Shown here: positions 25,190 to 37,629 of the stretch, in pieces
Layout of the letters: every line of letters begins with the position of its first letter
How positions within the stretch are numbered: position 1 is the stretch's first letter
Assembly: GCA_023055355.1 (NCBI GenBank)
Contig: JALJCS010000002.1
Coordinates: 86,267,001 to 86,331,000, forward strand
Direction of reading: 5' to 3'
From: Agelaius tricolor
Taxonomy: Eukaryota; Chordata; Aves; Passeriformes; Icteridae
Length of the DNA stretch: 64,000 nucleotides
Translations under genes and position numbers: made by a program
Notes under the pieces: model-generated
The model's database searches: none
The model's input: the letters and a program-made list of their open reading frames with translations, nothing else
Told to the model about the DNA's origin: nothing

Positions 25190-28100
25190 AGTCATGCCTT
25201 AGCTCTTGGCAGGGAACAAGTTTGTCTATAAGTCCAGGCCTTAGTCTCCAAGGTTTTCTGGTTTTTGCTCATTCAGAAATTACCTACCATTTATTTACAA
25301 CTACCTATCTGAAGACAAAGGCCAGAGCCTATTTCACTTGGAATAATCCTATGGACTTTAATTAGTTTAAAGCAAGGAATTTTGCTGCTTTAGAAGAATG
25401 TTTTTTGTTCAGATAATTCTTGAGATTTATTTAGTAGACAAAATGACTTTTCAGACTACCTGCTGCCTTCAGTGGTGCTGAGATTGTCTTCACCTGAAAA
25501 TCTCTGACATGCAGGTGGAGCAGACTGTTTCTGTTCTCATTTCACTAGACCAAGCTTTCTTTGCAGTCAGGCATGAAGTCACTGGTAGTGTTAAGAAAAC
25601 ATGTCTTATCTGATTCCTGGTCCTGAGATTCATCTTTCCTTTTGCTCTTCATATTCATATTCTCTAGGCCTTTATAACTCTCAAACGCAGATTGTATCAA
25701 TTTTATTGTGCCACCAGGTGAAAGAAATCTAGAGTGTAAAAAAGAATTTCAAGGTTTCACAGCTATGATAGAACAAGGCAATCAATTATGTCCTTCTTCA
25801 AAACAGCTGTGCCCATGTTCAGATATGGATTGTTGATGTATATCAGGAACTGTGTGGCACCATGGAGGAATGCTGTGGTTCATGCCCCACGCCTGCAACC
25901 AGGATTGATTCAAATGGCTATTATCATGTTTCAGAATGTGGTGGCAGTAAACACAAGGAAGATGTGCTGTGTCTAAGAGCCTCCCTTGTCAAAATACACA
26001 ACAACTTTGATTGAGATGTACTGACTCATGGCCATACAAGAAACATGTGAGATTTGTCAACCAGGATTACAGCGGTAAAATTATTTACACTCCCAAAATG
26101 TTCAGAGTGGTAGAGTGTTTATGTGAAGTATCATGTTAATGGAACTACTAGAAAATCAATACCAAGATTTGGAGAAGATGCTATTTAATTTTTTTTTCTG
26201 GTTATACATCATAGTACTTTTTTTATCCTGTGTATTCACAGAAGTCCATTTTGTGTCAAGTTCATTGCAATAATTACAATGATGCTGGTGAATACAGACA
26301 GCATCATGCATTCACTTCTATTCTTTGTGGGAATATACCTTCATCTCTGATAATTCTCTTAATCTTCAACATATTTTAATATACAAGACCAAATTTTGTT
26401 AATCTCCTTTTTACAGAAATCAGAATTGGGAAGTAGTTAAGGTAGTGATTGAAGTAGGTTGAATTTCTTGTCCTACCTCAAAAACCTTGGGTTTTTTACC
26501 ATTTGCTAAAAGAGATAAAGAATTATTTTTGTCGTGATCTATATATTTCCATTGAAGCTTTTCATATCTCAAATGCTAAGCAGTCTTACACTCTTGTCTC
26601 TGGCAGCCCAAATCTGTATGGGTTTGGGAGCTTTAAGATATTTATAAATAATAAACAGACACCATAGGATTCAGTCCATGGTTAAAACACTATGTCAACC
26701 ACTTGTAAGAAAACATTCCAGTACCGCATCTTTTCATGTCCATGGTAGGAGAATTTGTCCACTAACCTCTACACTCACTGAGCCTGGAGTCCTTTTATTT
26801 GGCTGGCAAATCTGATTGATTATTAAGTTCCTACATAAAAGAAATAGTCCTCTATAAATCAGCCTGAATAATAATAACAATTACAGTAATGATTGATACA
26901 TGAGCATTTATTTGTGTTCCTCTCAGTCACAGTAATGGGATTTTGATGCATAAATTTCTTCTCATTGTAACACGATTACATGGTTCAGAATGCAAAAATG
27001 CTTTTTCATTTAATCTAAAGAAAAAAAAGTCTTCCTTACATAGAACTATGTAATGATATTGATCATGTTATACTAGAGATCTTATGGAAATGCTCAGCAT
27101 TGATCTGATAAAAAAATGTTATGGGGATTATAGATAAATACTATTATGCATACAAACATTCCCTTGGGAACTGCTGTGATACTGCCTACAAAACCAAGAT
27201 CATGTGTTCATGAAGAAGCTGCACAAGGTAAACAGTGTGGGTTTCTGTTCTTCACACAGAGCAAAACAGAGATAGCATATAATCAGGGAGAAAAGTTGGG
27301 AAAATTTTGCATCTTAATTTAAATGGCAGAAACTAGCAAATCAGCAATTTAACTACAGTCTGTGCTTAATGCCTTTGTCACAGATGGCATATTTTTGTTT
27401 TGTGTCTGTAGGGCAATGTGCTGCCTTTATTTCTACAGTAGTAGTGAAACGTGGGTAAGGTGTAAACCACAGTAGTGAAGGTGCTGATCCAGCAAACAGT
27501 TAATTCCCATGCCTGTCTACTGAATTCAAAGATAGTAATCATGTAAGCATGCATGCAGACATGTTTGTGTTGGTAAGTTCTTGATTCAAGTGACTGCTGC
27601 TTAAGTTTTCACTGGAAGCCAGGAAAAACAAACACAGATTGCCCGGTATTTAGTCCAGTGCTTCAGAGGTGAACTCTCTTATCCCTGGCTGGATTTATCA
27701 ATCTACTATTTTATATATAGGCCATTCATACCAGAGCCTTTTTCCTTCAGTTTCTAACTGTCCTACATTTTTGATGCTGTTTTCAAGCAGCTAAAAAATA
27801 AACAGAAGCATCAAATTTAAATGAAATCTGTATTTGTTCTGAAGCACTCTTCAAGTCCAGTAATATATACTTATACTATGAGATTATCATGAAACACTTA
27901 AGAAAGAACTAGAGATGAGATATTAGACTGAGCAGATGAGCTCTGAATTCCACATAAGTTTCAAGCTGCAACAAGCTTTGACCACAGGTGTATACAGACT
28001 CTTTCCAGATGATGTACGTGGCTTTTGGAAGGAAAATATGAGGCTGCAATGGAGTGTTAACTCTTTATTCCACTCTTCACCCATTGGGATACTTAGTGCA

Positions 28101-31100
28101 CAGTCTCTACTTGCCAAATTAACTCCCAACATATCTGTATTCTACATCCTGCTAAACAGTTACTCAGAAAGCTGCTCATGCATGCCCACACACACTTATT
28201 CAAGAAGTCTTAAACCACACTCTAAGGGCAATCTTCAAAGCAATTGCTCTTGAAATCCTGACTTTTCCCAAAGCTAGGTTAAAGACATTAGAAATTTAAT
28301 CACCTTTTTTAATTTCCATTTTCAATTAGTGACACATTTTATGGTGTAAGGAACACAGAACAGAAAAAAAATAGGGTTTTGTCACTGTATTGTTTTTCCT
28401 GAAGGATGTGTCACTACTAGAAAAAAAATTCAACTAAACTTTGAAACAGTCTTTTTTTATATCTCCTATAAGTGAAAACATTCTTTACCCTGGTCTAAAC
28501 ATTTTCTGTATTCAACAAATGGCCCTGTTGTGGGCAGGGATACATGGTACACAGTGAGCAGAGTTAAGTTAGTTTTGCCTGTGCTCTAAGTAGAGCAACC
28601 AAAAGCTGGATACACACAATTATATCAGTGCTGGACCTGAGCTGGTTTATTCTCCTGGATATTTCCACTCCTGGAAAAGTGGATTAGGCAAGGCCCAGAG
28701 CTTGGATAACCAGGTTTGAATGGCTTCTGGTAGGCTCAGAGTGTAGGAATACCTTTTGTGTGTCTCTTGGGTAATACACTATACAGACATATCCACATCT
28801 GACATGTTGCATCATTTTTAATCATCAAGTACCATGAATCTATAAAAGTACTTCTAGGGAAGGAATGAAAATATTTCCTTCTGGAGAGTATTTTCAAGCT
28901 CTCTTTCACTGTGACATGGTTGCACACTTTGTTCCTCTCTTGTAGTGGAGGTTGACTCAGTAGGTTGAGGGAAAACAGACAATAGAAACTGCTTAGAAAT
29001 CTTCCTGCTTTGAAGTTTCTATTCTAAGGTAGGCTGAAGTATTACCTTTGCCTCCCTGGATAAAAGCATTTCAGGAAATGTCTTTACTCATGTGCCTGTG
29101 TGCAATGCACACATATAACACATCTGCACCCTAGTGAGCTGGCCCTCATCACAGAAGGCAGGAGTGCAAATCTGGGCAGTTGGAGCATCTCTGCAGTTTC
29201 TTGCTTACAAGACAGTCCTTTGTGCCTTTCCAGACTGCTCATTGCAGGAGGTATGAAAGAAAAATCCTGTCTGCACAAGATTTATGACTGGGAGAAATCA
29301 CACTCTGTCTCTTCCTGTCCACCCAAGTCTTTTGGGAAGCACCCACATAGAGTAAGTGGAGCTCTTTTCCAGTCATGTATTTAGATTGGAAGGCCTCATG
29401 ATTTTCTTGGAAAGCAATCACTTATGAAGTCCCCCTGCAGAATGTTGTTGAGACCTGTGCTGTGGAAATTATTGATATAATCATATACAACCAATTTGTA
29501 AGGGCCTAGTGGGGGAAGGCATAAAGAGCCTTAGTCTGACATTTAGAATTAATGCCAGGAAAGATACTTCTCCTCCAGAGACGTATGAGAAGCCAATGTT
29601 ACACACTTGCAGACATAGTAAATGTACAGGACCTGAACAGCTAGAAGAATTGTCTCATCAAAAGCTCATTGAATGCTGTGAGAAACTTCCTACCAGTTTC
29701 AGAGTTGAAGTTATTTCTTGTCTGAAACAATGGAAGGAATTAATGTCTAGAGAAGGGTTTGTAATCTCTGTACAGTAATGTAATGGAGTCTGCCTCCCCA
29801 TGTCTTTTGATACTCAATTTATACATTTTTGTTTGGAAGATCAATCCTCAGAGTGTCCATGCAACTTACTTCTTGAAGGGAATTAAAAACCATGCATTTT
29901 TAATAAATGTGCCACTTTATGATGTTGGATTAATGACCACCAACTTCCATCCCAACCTGATTTCCCTTTCCTGTTCATTATTGAACACACACTGATAAAC
30001 CCAGGTAGGCCCAGAGAGTTCCTGAAGCTCAGCATGGTTTGGCCTCTGCCCATCTGCTTTATGTGGTCCATCCTGTGGTGATTGGTAGCAGAATAAGAGC
30101 TGCAGGCTACTGTTAAATAAAGCAGGTCAAGTCCTGTTCTCTGGCCCTAAGGGCAAGCAGAACAGCATCCACATGGCTCAACTCCTCTTCCCACCATCCC
30201 CAGGTAATGTAACAACTATTAATCTTCATGAACCACACTGTGCTGTATTTAACTCCATGGTGTGGATGTGCCTGGGCTACTAACATAGCCAGAGCTGCAG
30301 ATAAGTAGGGGAACACCAGGACTGCCATTTCCACTGGAAGTGGATTTGCAATGTGATCCTAGTCCATGAACATGCCCACCACAGGGAGCTGACAGCACTG
30401 TGACAGTGTGTTTGTTTAGAATTATCTTAATTGATGCTGAAGCTATACATCGCTTCCTGTTTATACAACCTCCAATAATGTTGAGAGATCAAATACAAAA
30501 AACTAGCCTGGCAATTTTCAAAAGCTGTCAGAGAATATAACAGAAATTACTTAGATGAATGTGCTTTCAACTTCCATGAAAAATAAATGTATATGTAACA
30601 CATCACTTCACCATCTATGGAAAGCTGTCCATGGATGCTTTTAGTTCTATGGGAATGTGACTTCCTCTTAAATTGTCATGAAGCCTGGGAACCTCAAACA
30701 ATTTTCAAAATACAAATCAAAGTATTTGAGTTTCTTTCCTTCTCTCTTGGATCTTTTATTTGGACTTTGAGTTTGGGATGCCTTCTCTTGATGTCTGTGG
30801 TAAGGGTCTGAAAATTAATTGATCCATTTCAGGGACATAAAAGGTACTTAAGATATGTATGTCCTATTATGTCTTATACAGTTAGTTAATAGTGAATTTA
30901 ATAGGATTACTATAAATTAACAGGGTTTTCCCCCAGGATTATATTATAATTATTATGTGTTGTTTTGTGTTTTGGTAGTTCTTGGTGACTTAGTGCCTAT
31001 GTACTGGATTGTGTGCATTGTGTGGTTTTTAATCTTGAGAACTGGCCTGGTTTTTCCAGAGTGGATGAGTTCAGCCCATGGACTCAGCAAAAAACTTTTA

Positions 31101-31110
31101 GATACCTTTA
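25190..31110. other. unique noncoding sequence, no supported gene
   Basis: No recognised element. Two open frames stand out slightly: 25772-26011 (+), unusually cysteine-rich, and 29476-29778 (+), ending in a lysine/glutamate-rich helix-like stretch with an AATAAA at 29902-29907. Neither has a convincing splice acceptor or known domain, so I do not call them genes. Confidence 0.5.
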
Positions 31111-31114
31111 TAGG

Positions 31115-31578
31115 TGCTGTAGTTTGGGAATGGTGTTCTCCAATTTAGTGTTCCTCCTGAAACCACTCCAAACCATGCACTGCTTGCTCACTCCCTCCTC
31201 CCCCTCTCCTGTGGTGGGGTGGAGAACAGAATTGGAGGCACAAAAGTTAAGGACCACAGGTTGTGATAAGAACAATTTACTGGAAACATCAATAAGATAA
31301 GAAAAAAACCAGTTTTCTGGTAGCAACAATATTAATCTGACAGCAACAATATTAAAAACAAATGTGTGCAAGAGAGGTAAGGGATTGATATGCTCACCAC
31401 TTTGCCAAAAGAAGCCCAATAATACCTGATTACCAGCACACTACCCTGGCCTGACCTGGAAGGGACCCTTCCCCCACTCCTGGAAAATGAGGTGAGGTGG
31501 TGTGGAATAACCTCCAGGCCCTGGCCATGCCCTTCCTGGCTGCTGCAAACATCAACACTGTCCTGAAACAGGATAACA
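31115..31578 (-). mobile_element. solo LTR of an avian endogenous retrovirus, minus strand
   Basis: The plus strand starts with TGCTGTAGTTTGGGA and passes a CTTGCTCACTCCCTCC block and a GATAAGAACAATTTACTGG block. It ends near CCTGAAACAGGATAACA, close to the CA terminus. The order of blocks matches, in reverse complement, an avian ERVL-type LTR that I recognise from memory. The length of about 465 bases fits a complete LTR. No gag, pol, primer-binding site or second LTR adjoins it, so it is solo, left by recombination between two LTRs. A possible target duplication is TATAG on the left and TATAC on the right if the ends are shifted by one or two bases. This is weak. An internal 13-base repeat (AGCAACAATATTA) occurs twice near 31322-31354. 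Confidence 0.75.
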
Positions 31579-34500
31579 CATATACACGAGGTGTGTTAGT
31601 GCATGTTGGAAAGGGCAAGAAACTGCCCGTGGAGATTTAACTGCTGCCTCTGCATCAGCTCTATAAACTTTCAAGACCAGAAAATTGGTGGTGCTGTTTC
31701 AATTGCAAAAAACTACTACAACTTGTAAATGACTATTTTAACAACCATTCTTGGGAGAAAAGAGAAGGGTTTCAATCTGCCTTTCAATCAGACATCAATG
31801 TACCTGCTCAGTACGGGTGAGGTGGGGACTCCAATCTGCCAGTGCTTTTCCCCCTACATCATTGCAAAGTCATGGAGCTTCTCTAGCCCATGAACAGTTG
31901 GTGTCCATTCATCTTCCAGCAATCAAATTATTTGTGACTCATAATAGTTTTGTTTGTCAACAGTGATAGCTTTCCAGCAAAACATAATTTCATTTTCAGG
32001 TTTGGTGTTGGAATATGAGTGATCATAATCAATATATTATATCATGTTAACTGTAGACTCTTTCCACGACCCTAAATGTTACAGGTGCTGAACCAAGATT
32101 CAAGTATCTCTTTTTCAGTGGTTCTGTCTTCTCCAGATAACTTTACTTTTCTCCTTTCATAGTCCTGTGCTTTATGTTCTCTTCCTGGAAAATGATGATG
32201 ATGGCTCTAACACATTCTGAGATTTAAATATGAAAAGAAGGACAGTTCTGCAGAAGAATTTAGATCTACTAGGACTGATGGGTACTTTTCTTACAGACAA
32301 GTGAAACATGTTAAAGCCATATACTGGGATTACTTACCTCTTCACATTGCAATTCATCATTTTGCCTTTCATTTGGATTCATTCTAAATGGTCACTGTGC
32401 AGAATAAAGAAAAATCTTTTCTGCCATCTGTGAGCATGATAAAAATTATCCGAAAAAATGTTCAAGCACATTAGAGAGGAAAACATTTTGATCTATAGAT
32501 TCAAATACCTTTTGATTTTCAGGGGCTCTTGCCTAAATCAAGTGAATGCAAAGAGAGTCACAAGAGGTGATGATCTTCATACCCAGGCCAGGGTTGTGCA
32601 AAAAGAAAAGTCAGCATGGCATCAATCTTATTGTTGGAGACACTCTGCAGCTTTCTGTTTGCATATTGTAGATCTCTGACTTTTAGAAGATATTATTATA
32701 TTTAGATAACCTATGGATCATCAAATCTAACATTGTGTAGTCTTGGGGGAGATGTTAAAAGCTTTCAAGTGATTTTGTGCTCAGACATTGTAAAATAGAT
32801 TTGTGCATGTGTATTTGTGATGATGTAGGTTATTTTCAGCTGCCTAACATATCCCCAGTCTTATGTCTTGGGAGGGACTGAAATACTGAAATTTTATTTT
32901 GATTTCTGTGTCCCCAGTTGACAGCAAACCATAATGCTGCCATATATGTCTCAGATCTACCACTGCCAGACACTTCCATGCATGTTGATGTTTTTGGCTT
33001 AGAAAAAGGAAATGGGGAGTACTTTCAAGATGTAAAGGAATCAGAGCTTCATTCCAGAGGGGAGAAAACCTGAAATATTTATAACATTCACACTGCTACT
33101 GCAGGTAGCTAACAAGGACTTGTGGGAGATGCTTGATATCATCTTCCTCAGCATCTGAGGCTGAGTTATAATAACATACCCCCTTTTCCTCTAATTTACC
33201 CTTTTAAAAAAAAGCAACAAACCCAACAAAAAAGGAAGCACTTTTCATGTCATCTGTGTCAGGTAAGTTACAGTGTATCTTCTTAAAAGGCAGGGAAGAA
33301 AAGTAGCAGATGGGCCAAACATTACCTGTTGTCATCCCTTTGCAGTGCTGCATACTAATACACCTTTGCAAAACTACAATTTTGAAAAACAGCTGGAAGC
33401 TGACGAATTGCTCAAGTTTCCCTCCCCCCTTTCTCCCCTCCTCATGCATTCAGTGCTGCTACTTTTGATGGATGCCCAGGTTTCTAATATTGTCCTTTCA
33501 TTTCTTCTCCTTAAAGGATTTCCTCTGTGTTTCTTCACATTCTTGTGTTAACTCCAACAATTGCCATGCTCCACCTTTAACTCCTGCCCCTGGTCCTTTT
33601 TCCTAATGCTTCCCATTGATTCTACTTCTCATTTGCCTCTTTTCTGACTTTGCCAAGCACTTTTAAGTCAGCTGCTTTTTCCACATCCCAAAACCTGAGC
33701 ATAGGAGGCTGACTTGAGCCACCCTGACTGAAACCCTCAGTGAGCTCCAGGCACACACAGTTGCAGCCCCTTTCAAAATGAGCAGCAGGTTTTGAGTTGA
33801 TGACAGCCATTGGTTTCTCCATTGTCTTGGGGAGACTGACACCAATTTACACCATCTGAAAATCTGTTGTTACATCCTGCATTATTCATTGGAAAAAAAA
33901 ATTACAGTAAAACCCTCGACATTCAAATGACTTAGAATGCAGATTGACTCAGTGAAGTTTCACCTTTGGAAATGAATGTGTTTTACTGTTGTCTTTTACT
34001 TTCTGTGTGTACCCTTCTCTTGTACTCTAGACTTTGTTATTTGACCATCTGGTCCAGATTTCTTTAATTTTTTCTTCTCATCTGAGTTATTTTCACTAAT
34101 ATTGGTTGATTATTGGCTAATATGTTGGTTGGTTTCAGACCATTTTTAGAAGTGAGACTGGGGAGGAAGGACCTTGAATAGAGTTTTCAGACACCTCTGC
34201 AGTACCATGGCTGACTAAGATCACCAGGAACATACATCTTCAATAAGAAGGAAAAGGAGGAACAGAAGTTCAGAGAATGAGAAAACAATTTGACTTTAAA
34301 TGAGAGAGGGAGAGTGAGAAAGGCTGCACATTACCATATCTCGTAGGATGCTGGTGCTATCCAGGAGGAAGGAGGGTAGCAGAGGGTGGAGAGAGTCAAT
34401 GGCACCTCTACCTTTCTTTTCTGAAGTATGTGTATGAATGAAACAATCATCTGGGTTGGTGAAGAGCACAAGACTAGGTCACCTGGTTCTCATCCTCATA

Positions 34501-35510
34501 TCCAACAACAACACTATTTCACTTAATAGGGTGAAAATTGGCATCACATCAGGGTGGAACACTCTGGGCTTCCCCCACATTGACTGTTTCCTCACTGAAG
34601 GCATTTCTGCTTGTTTACAAACCACCACCCTATTTCTTAGTGTTAAATTCCTCTTGGGAAAGGGATGGGTCCAGGGTGGATGGATTTCAAGTACTCACTC
34701 TGGCTTATGTTTTGAGTCTTCCTGGACAACCACAGCATGTTGTTCTCAATGATACTAATTACAAATGAGGTAATGAGTGCTTTCATACAAAACAGCTGTT
34801 TCCAACTCCTTATCTGCACAGCAAATAAGTCTTCACTTTTACATTTTAAATTTTCACTTCTGATGTTAACCTATATTTAGACCAGCTGTATCCCTTTACA
34901 CTAATAAAAATAATGTTTCAATGGTTTGAAATTTCACAGGGTAAAAAAGTACAAAAGAACAGTTGAAGTTGTCATTTTGTGAGTATTAGTTCCATAAGCA
35001 GGGCTTTCCCAAACTCCTAGAGCTCTTTCAGGCCTCTGTGGGATTGTTATGAGCTTAGCCTATCTCTGCTTTCCCATCCAAAAAAAAGTTGTAAAGCTAC
35101 ACCTACACATGGATCCTGGCACAGGCATCTCTGAGAATTATCCCTGTTACTTTTAGGGAGAAGAGTCATCAATTAGTCAAGTCTTGAAAGGAAAAGTTTT
35201 AAAAATAAAAAAGTAATGATAAAAAAAAAGTTTTAGTGAGAAACGTCTCTTTGAAATAAAAAAACCAAAACATTTAATTCTGAAAATTTGACAGGAGCCT
35301 TCAACTATTTTCCCTGTTATTCCATTTTCTTTTTCAGCTGAAAATAATTCAACTTAAATTTGTAATTTTTTTTCAGCAGCTGCATTTCTATTTCTTGGCT
35401 GGAATGAGCCTCTTAACAGCAAGATATTAAAATGTGGCTTCTGGAAGGAACAGAACTGTACTGTCATAAGCATGTTTGCATGGCTTTGGCTTTCAAGGAA
35501 GATTTGTGCT

Positions 35511-35740
35511 TGGGCAGATGGGAGTTGTCAAGGTGCAGCAGGGGCTGTGGTACCTGCAGGGCTGGCCAGGGAGCAGGGCAGGCAAGGGCAGCCCCAGGCA
35601 CTGGGCATGTCCAAGGGGCTGGAGACAGGCTGAGCTCCACCAGAGCACCAGCCTGGAACTGGGGCCAGAATCAGGCCCATCGAGGGGAACCAGGCTCAGA
35701 CACACCCCAGGGTGGCCCAGCAGGTCCATGGGGAGAGAAT
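35511..35740. other. isolated GC-rich, CpG-poor patch
   Basis: About 230 bases rich in CAGG, GGGC and CCAG words within AT-rich DNA, with only one or two CpGs, so not a CpG island. Overlapping frames are open in several phases on both strands, as expected of GC-rich sequence. It may be an unrecognised repeat fragment. Confidence 0.5.
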
Positions 35741-36109
35741 TAACAGGAGATCAAATACCAGTGTTTCTACTGTGAAAAAGGTCACTAATGCTCCATCTCA
35801 TGAAACAGGAATGTTGCTCTAGTCCTGGCCTAATGAATCATTGACACATTTAAATGTTCTTGAAAGATTCTGATTTAGTTGTTGACCTAAATGGGATTAT
35901 AGCACTATGCAGCAAGCTTTAATTTCAGTATTGCCTATAGGCAGAAGAGAGTCCAGGAGATTTAAACAAAGGCTGACCACAATTAGAGGTAGTGTTCAAC
36001 AGAAGAATGTACAAGCACCTGTGATTCAGAGTTAAAACTCAGGCAGATAAAATACTACATGACTCTGCTTCCAATTAGTATGAAAAAGATGTGTCCTCGG
36101 CAATTCTCC

Positions 36110-36420
36110 TTTATGCTCATGTGAGAAAGAAGAGTTAATTTAACTACAGTTAATTTCATGCCCTCTATAATGTACCCAATTATATCATCCTAATTATTTC
36201 AAGCCCTCATATGCTTTGGTTGAGTGCCTTTTTTGGAAGAGGATATTAAATAACGATTATCCTCCTCATTAATACAATGCACGATAAAGAGAAAACAAAC
36301 AAGACATGGATGAAAGGCATAAATATAATTTATATTTTTTATTCACTTTCCCCCTGATCTTTCTACAACAGCAGTGACATTAGTCATGGAGATATGAGGA
36401 GGCTTGGAAATTTTTTGTCT
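36110..36420. promoter_or_regulatory. candidate conserved noncoding block
   Basis: It carries clusters of TTAATTT, CTAATTA, ATTAATA and AATAACGATTATCC homeodomain-like cores without simple-repeat structure or reading frame. Inference only. Confidence 0.2.
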
Positions 36421-36948
36421 TGCCTTGTCATTTCATTTTTGTCTGGTTAATGTGTAAGGGTGGGGGTATTTTAGAAGCTTTAAGGGCTTTTCTGAGAGCT
36501 CAGCTATTATTAACCTATAGCACTAGGCTATAGCAGCAGAAGTTGAGACTTCAATTAGTTCTAATTCATGCTTGTTTTTTTTAATTTGGACAATGAAGCA
36601 TAAAAAGGTGTAAGTCATAGTAAAGAATAAGGTAGGAGAGTAATATGCATTTCTTCTGTATTAAGACTAAAATGAGACAAATTTAGTGCTGTCTCATCCT
36701 TAAGAAGGTAGGTTGTACTTGGAGACAGTGTATGAGGCAGTCTTCCCACACTTTTGATCCAGTTAAGATGTCAGCCTTCAACTATTGTGATTAAGCAACA
36801 TGCCATGGTCTTCCCCATTCTGTGAGAGGCAGGAATGAGGGTGACAACCCCTGTGATCAGAAGAGACACTTCAATCTGGACTCTGTGTTGCACCAATGGT
36901 AGAACAGTCCCCAGTGAGATCAGATAAAGGATTAATATAAAGGATAAC

Positions 36949-37625
36949 AATCATAGAAACTATGAATCAAAAGAAAAGTTTGTGTTGGAAGAGATCTTTA
37001 AAGATCATCTGGTTCTATTCTCTTGCCATGGACAGTGACACCTTCTGTTATAGTAGGCTGCCCGAAACTCCATCCAACCTTCCTGGGGTAGGGCATCCAC
37101 TGCTTCTTTGGGCAACTTTTTCCAGTGTCTGACCACCCTCATTGTAAAATATTTCTTCCTTATATGAAATCTAAATCTACTCTCTCAGTTTAAAATTGTT
37201 GCCCCTTGTTTTGTAGGCCCCACTAAAAAGTCTGCCCCTGTCTTTCTTAGAAGCTGCCTTTAGGTACTGTAAAGTGCTCTGAGGTTTCCCCGGAACCTGC
37301 ACTTCTCCAGACTGAACCCAAACCTTCTCAGCCTGTCTTCATAGGAGAGGTGCTCCAGCTCTTTGATCACCTTCATGGTCCTCCTCTGCACTTGCTCCAG
37401 CAGGTCCATGTCCTTCTTGTGTTGGGAGCCCCAGAGCTGGATGTGACACTGCAGGTGGAGTCTCAGCAGAGCAGGGGGCAGAGTCACCTCCCTTGATCTG
37501 CTGCCCACACTGCTGAAGAGGCAGCCCAGGATAGGATTGTCTTCCTGGGCTGCAGGTGCACATTGCTGGCTCATGTCCAATTTTTCATCCACCAATATCC
37601 CTGAGTTCTTCTCTTCAGGGCTGAA
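36949..37625 (-). mobile_element. CR1 LINE, 5'-truncated, minus strand
   Basis: This is the longest of the recognisable avian CR1 copies. From low to high coordinate the plus strand holds the reverse complement of the 3' end (ATCATAGAAACTATGAATC), the 3' UTR (GATCTTTAAAGATCATCTGG) and the ORF2 C-terminal coding region to about 37623. Upstream ORF2 (the RT domain) is missing, so it is 5'-truncated, the usual result of target-primed reverse transcription. It carries moderate divergence and indels. Confidence 0.93.
37260..37595 (-). pseudogene. CR1 ORF2 C-terminal fragment
   Basis: About 111 codons on the minus strand match the end of CR1 ORF2, downstream of the reverse transcriptase. Diagnostic blocks include LVDEKLDMSQQCA (its leading residue lies just outside the open frame), SRSREVTLPPALLRLHLQC, QHKKDMDLLEQVQRRTMK and ELEHLSYEDRLRRFG. 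The frame stays open through this part. It has lost the RT and endonuclease domains and then breaks within RGNLRALYST, so it is not functional. A 74-codon frame on the same strand (37339-37563) is an out-of-frame shadow. Confidence 0.92.
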
Positions 37626-37629
37626 TTTA

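Larger units (their letters stand above)
31585..36945. other. unique noncoding sequence, no gene
   Basis: No recognised gene or repeat. It contains a GC-rich patch (35511-35740), a T-run with AG at about 35364-35375 that mimics a splice acceptor, and an AT-rich block at 36110-36420 that looks like regulatory DNA. Confidence 0.5.
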
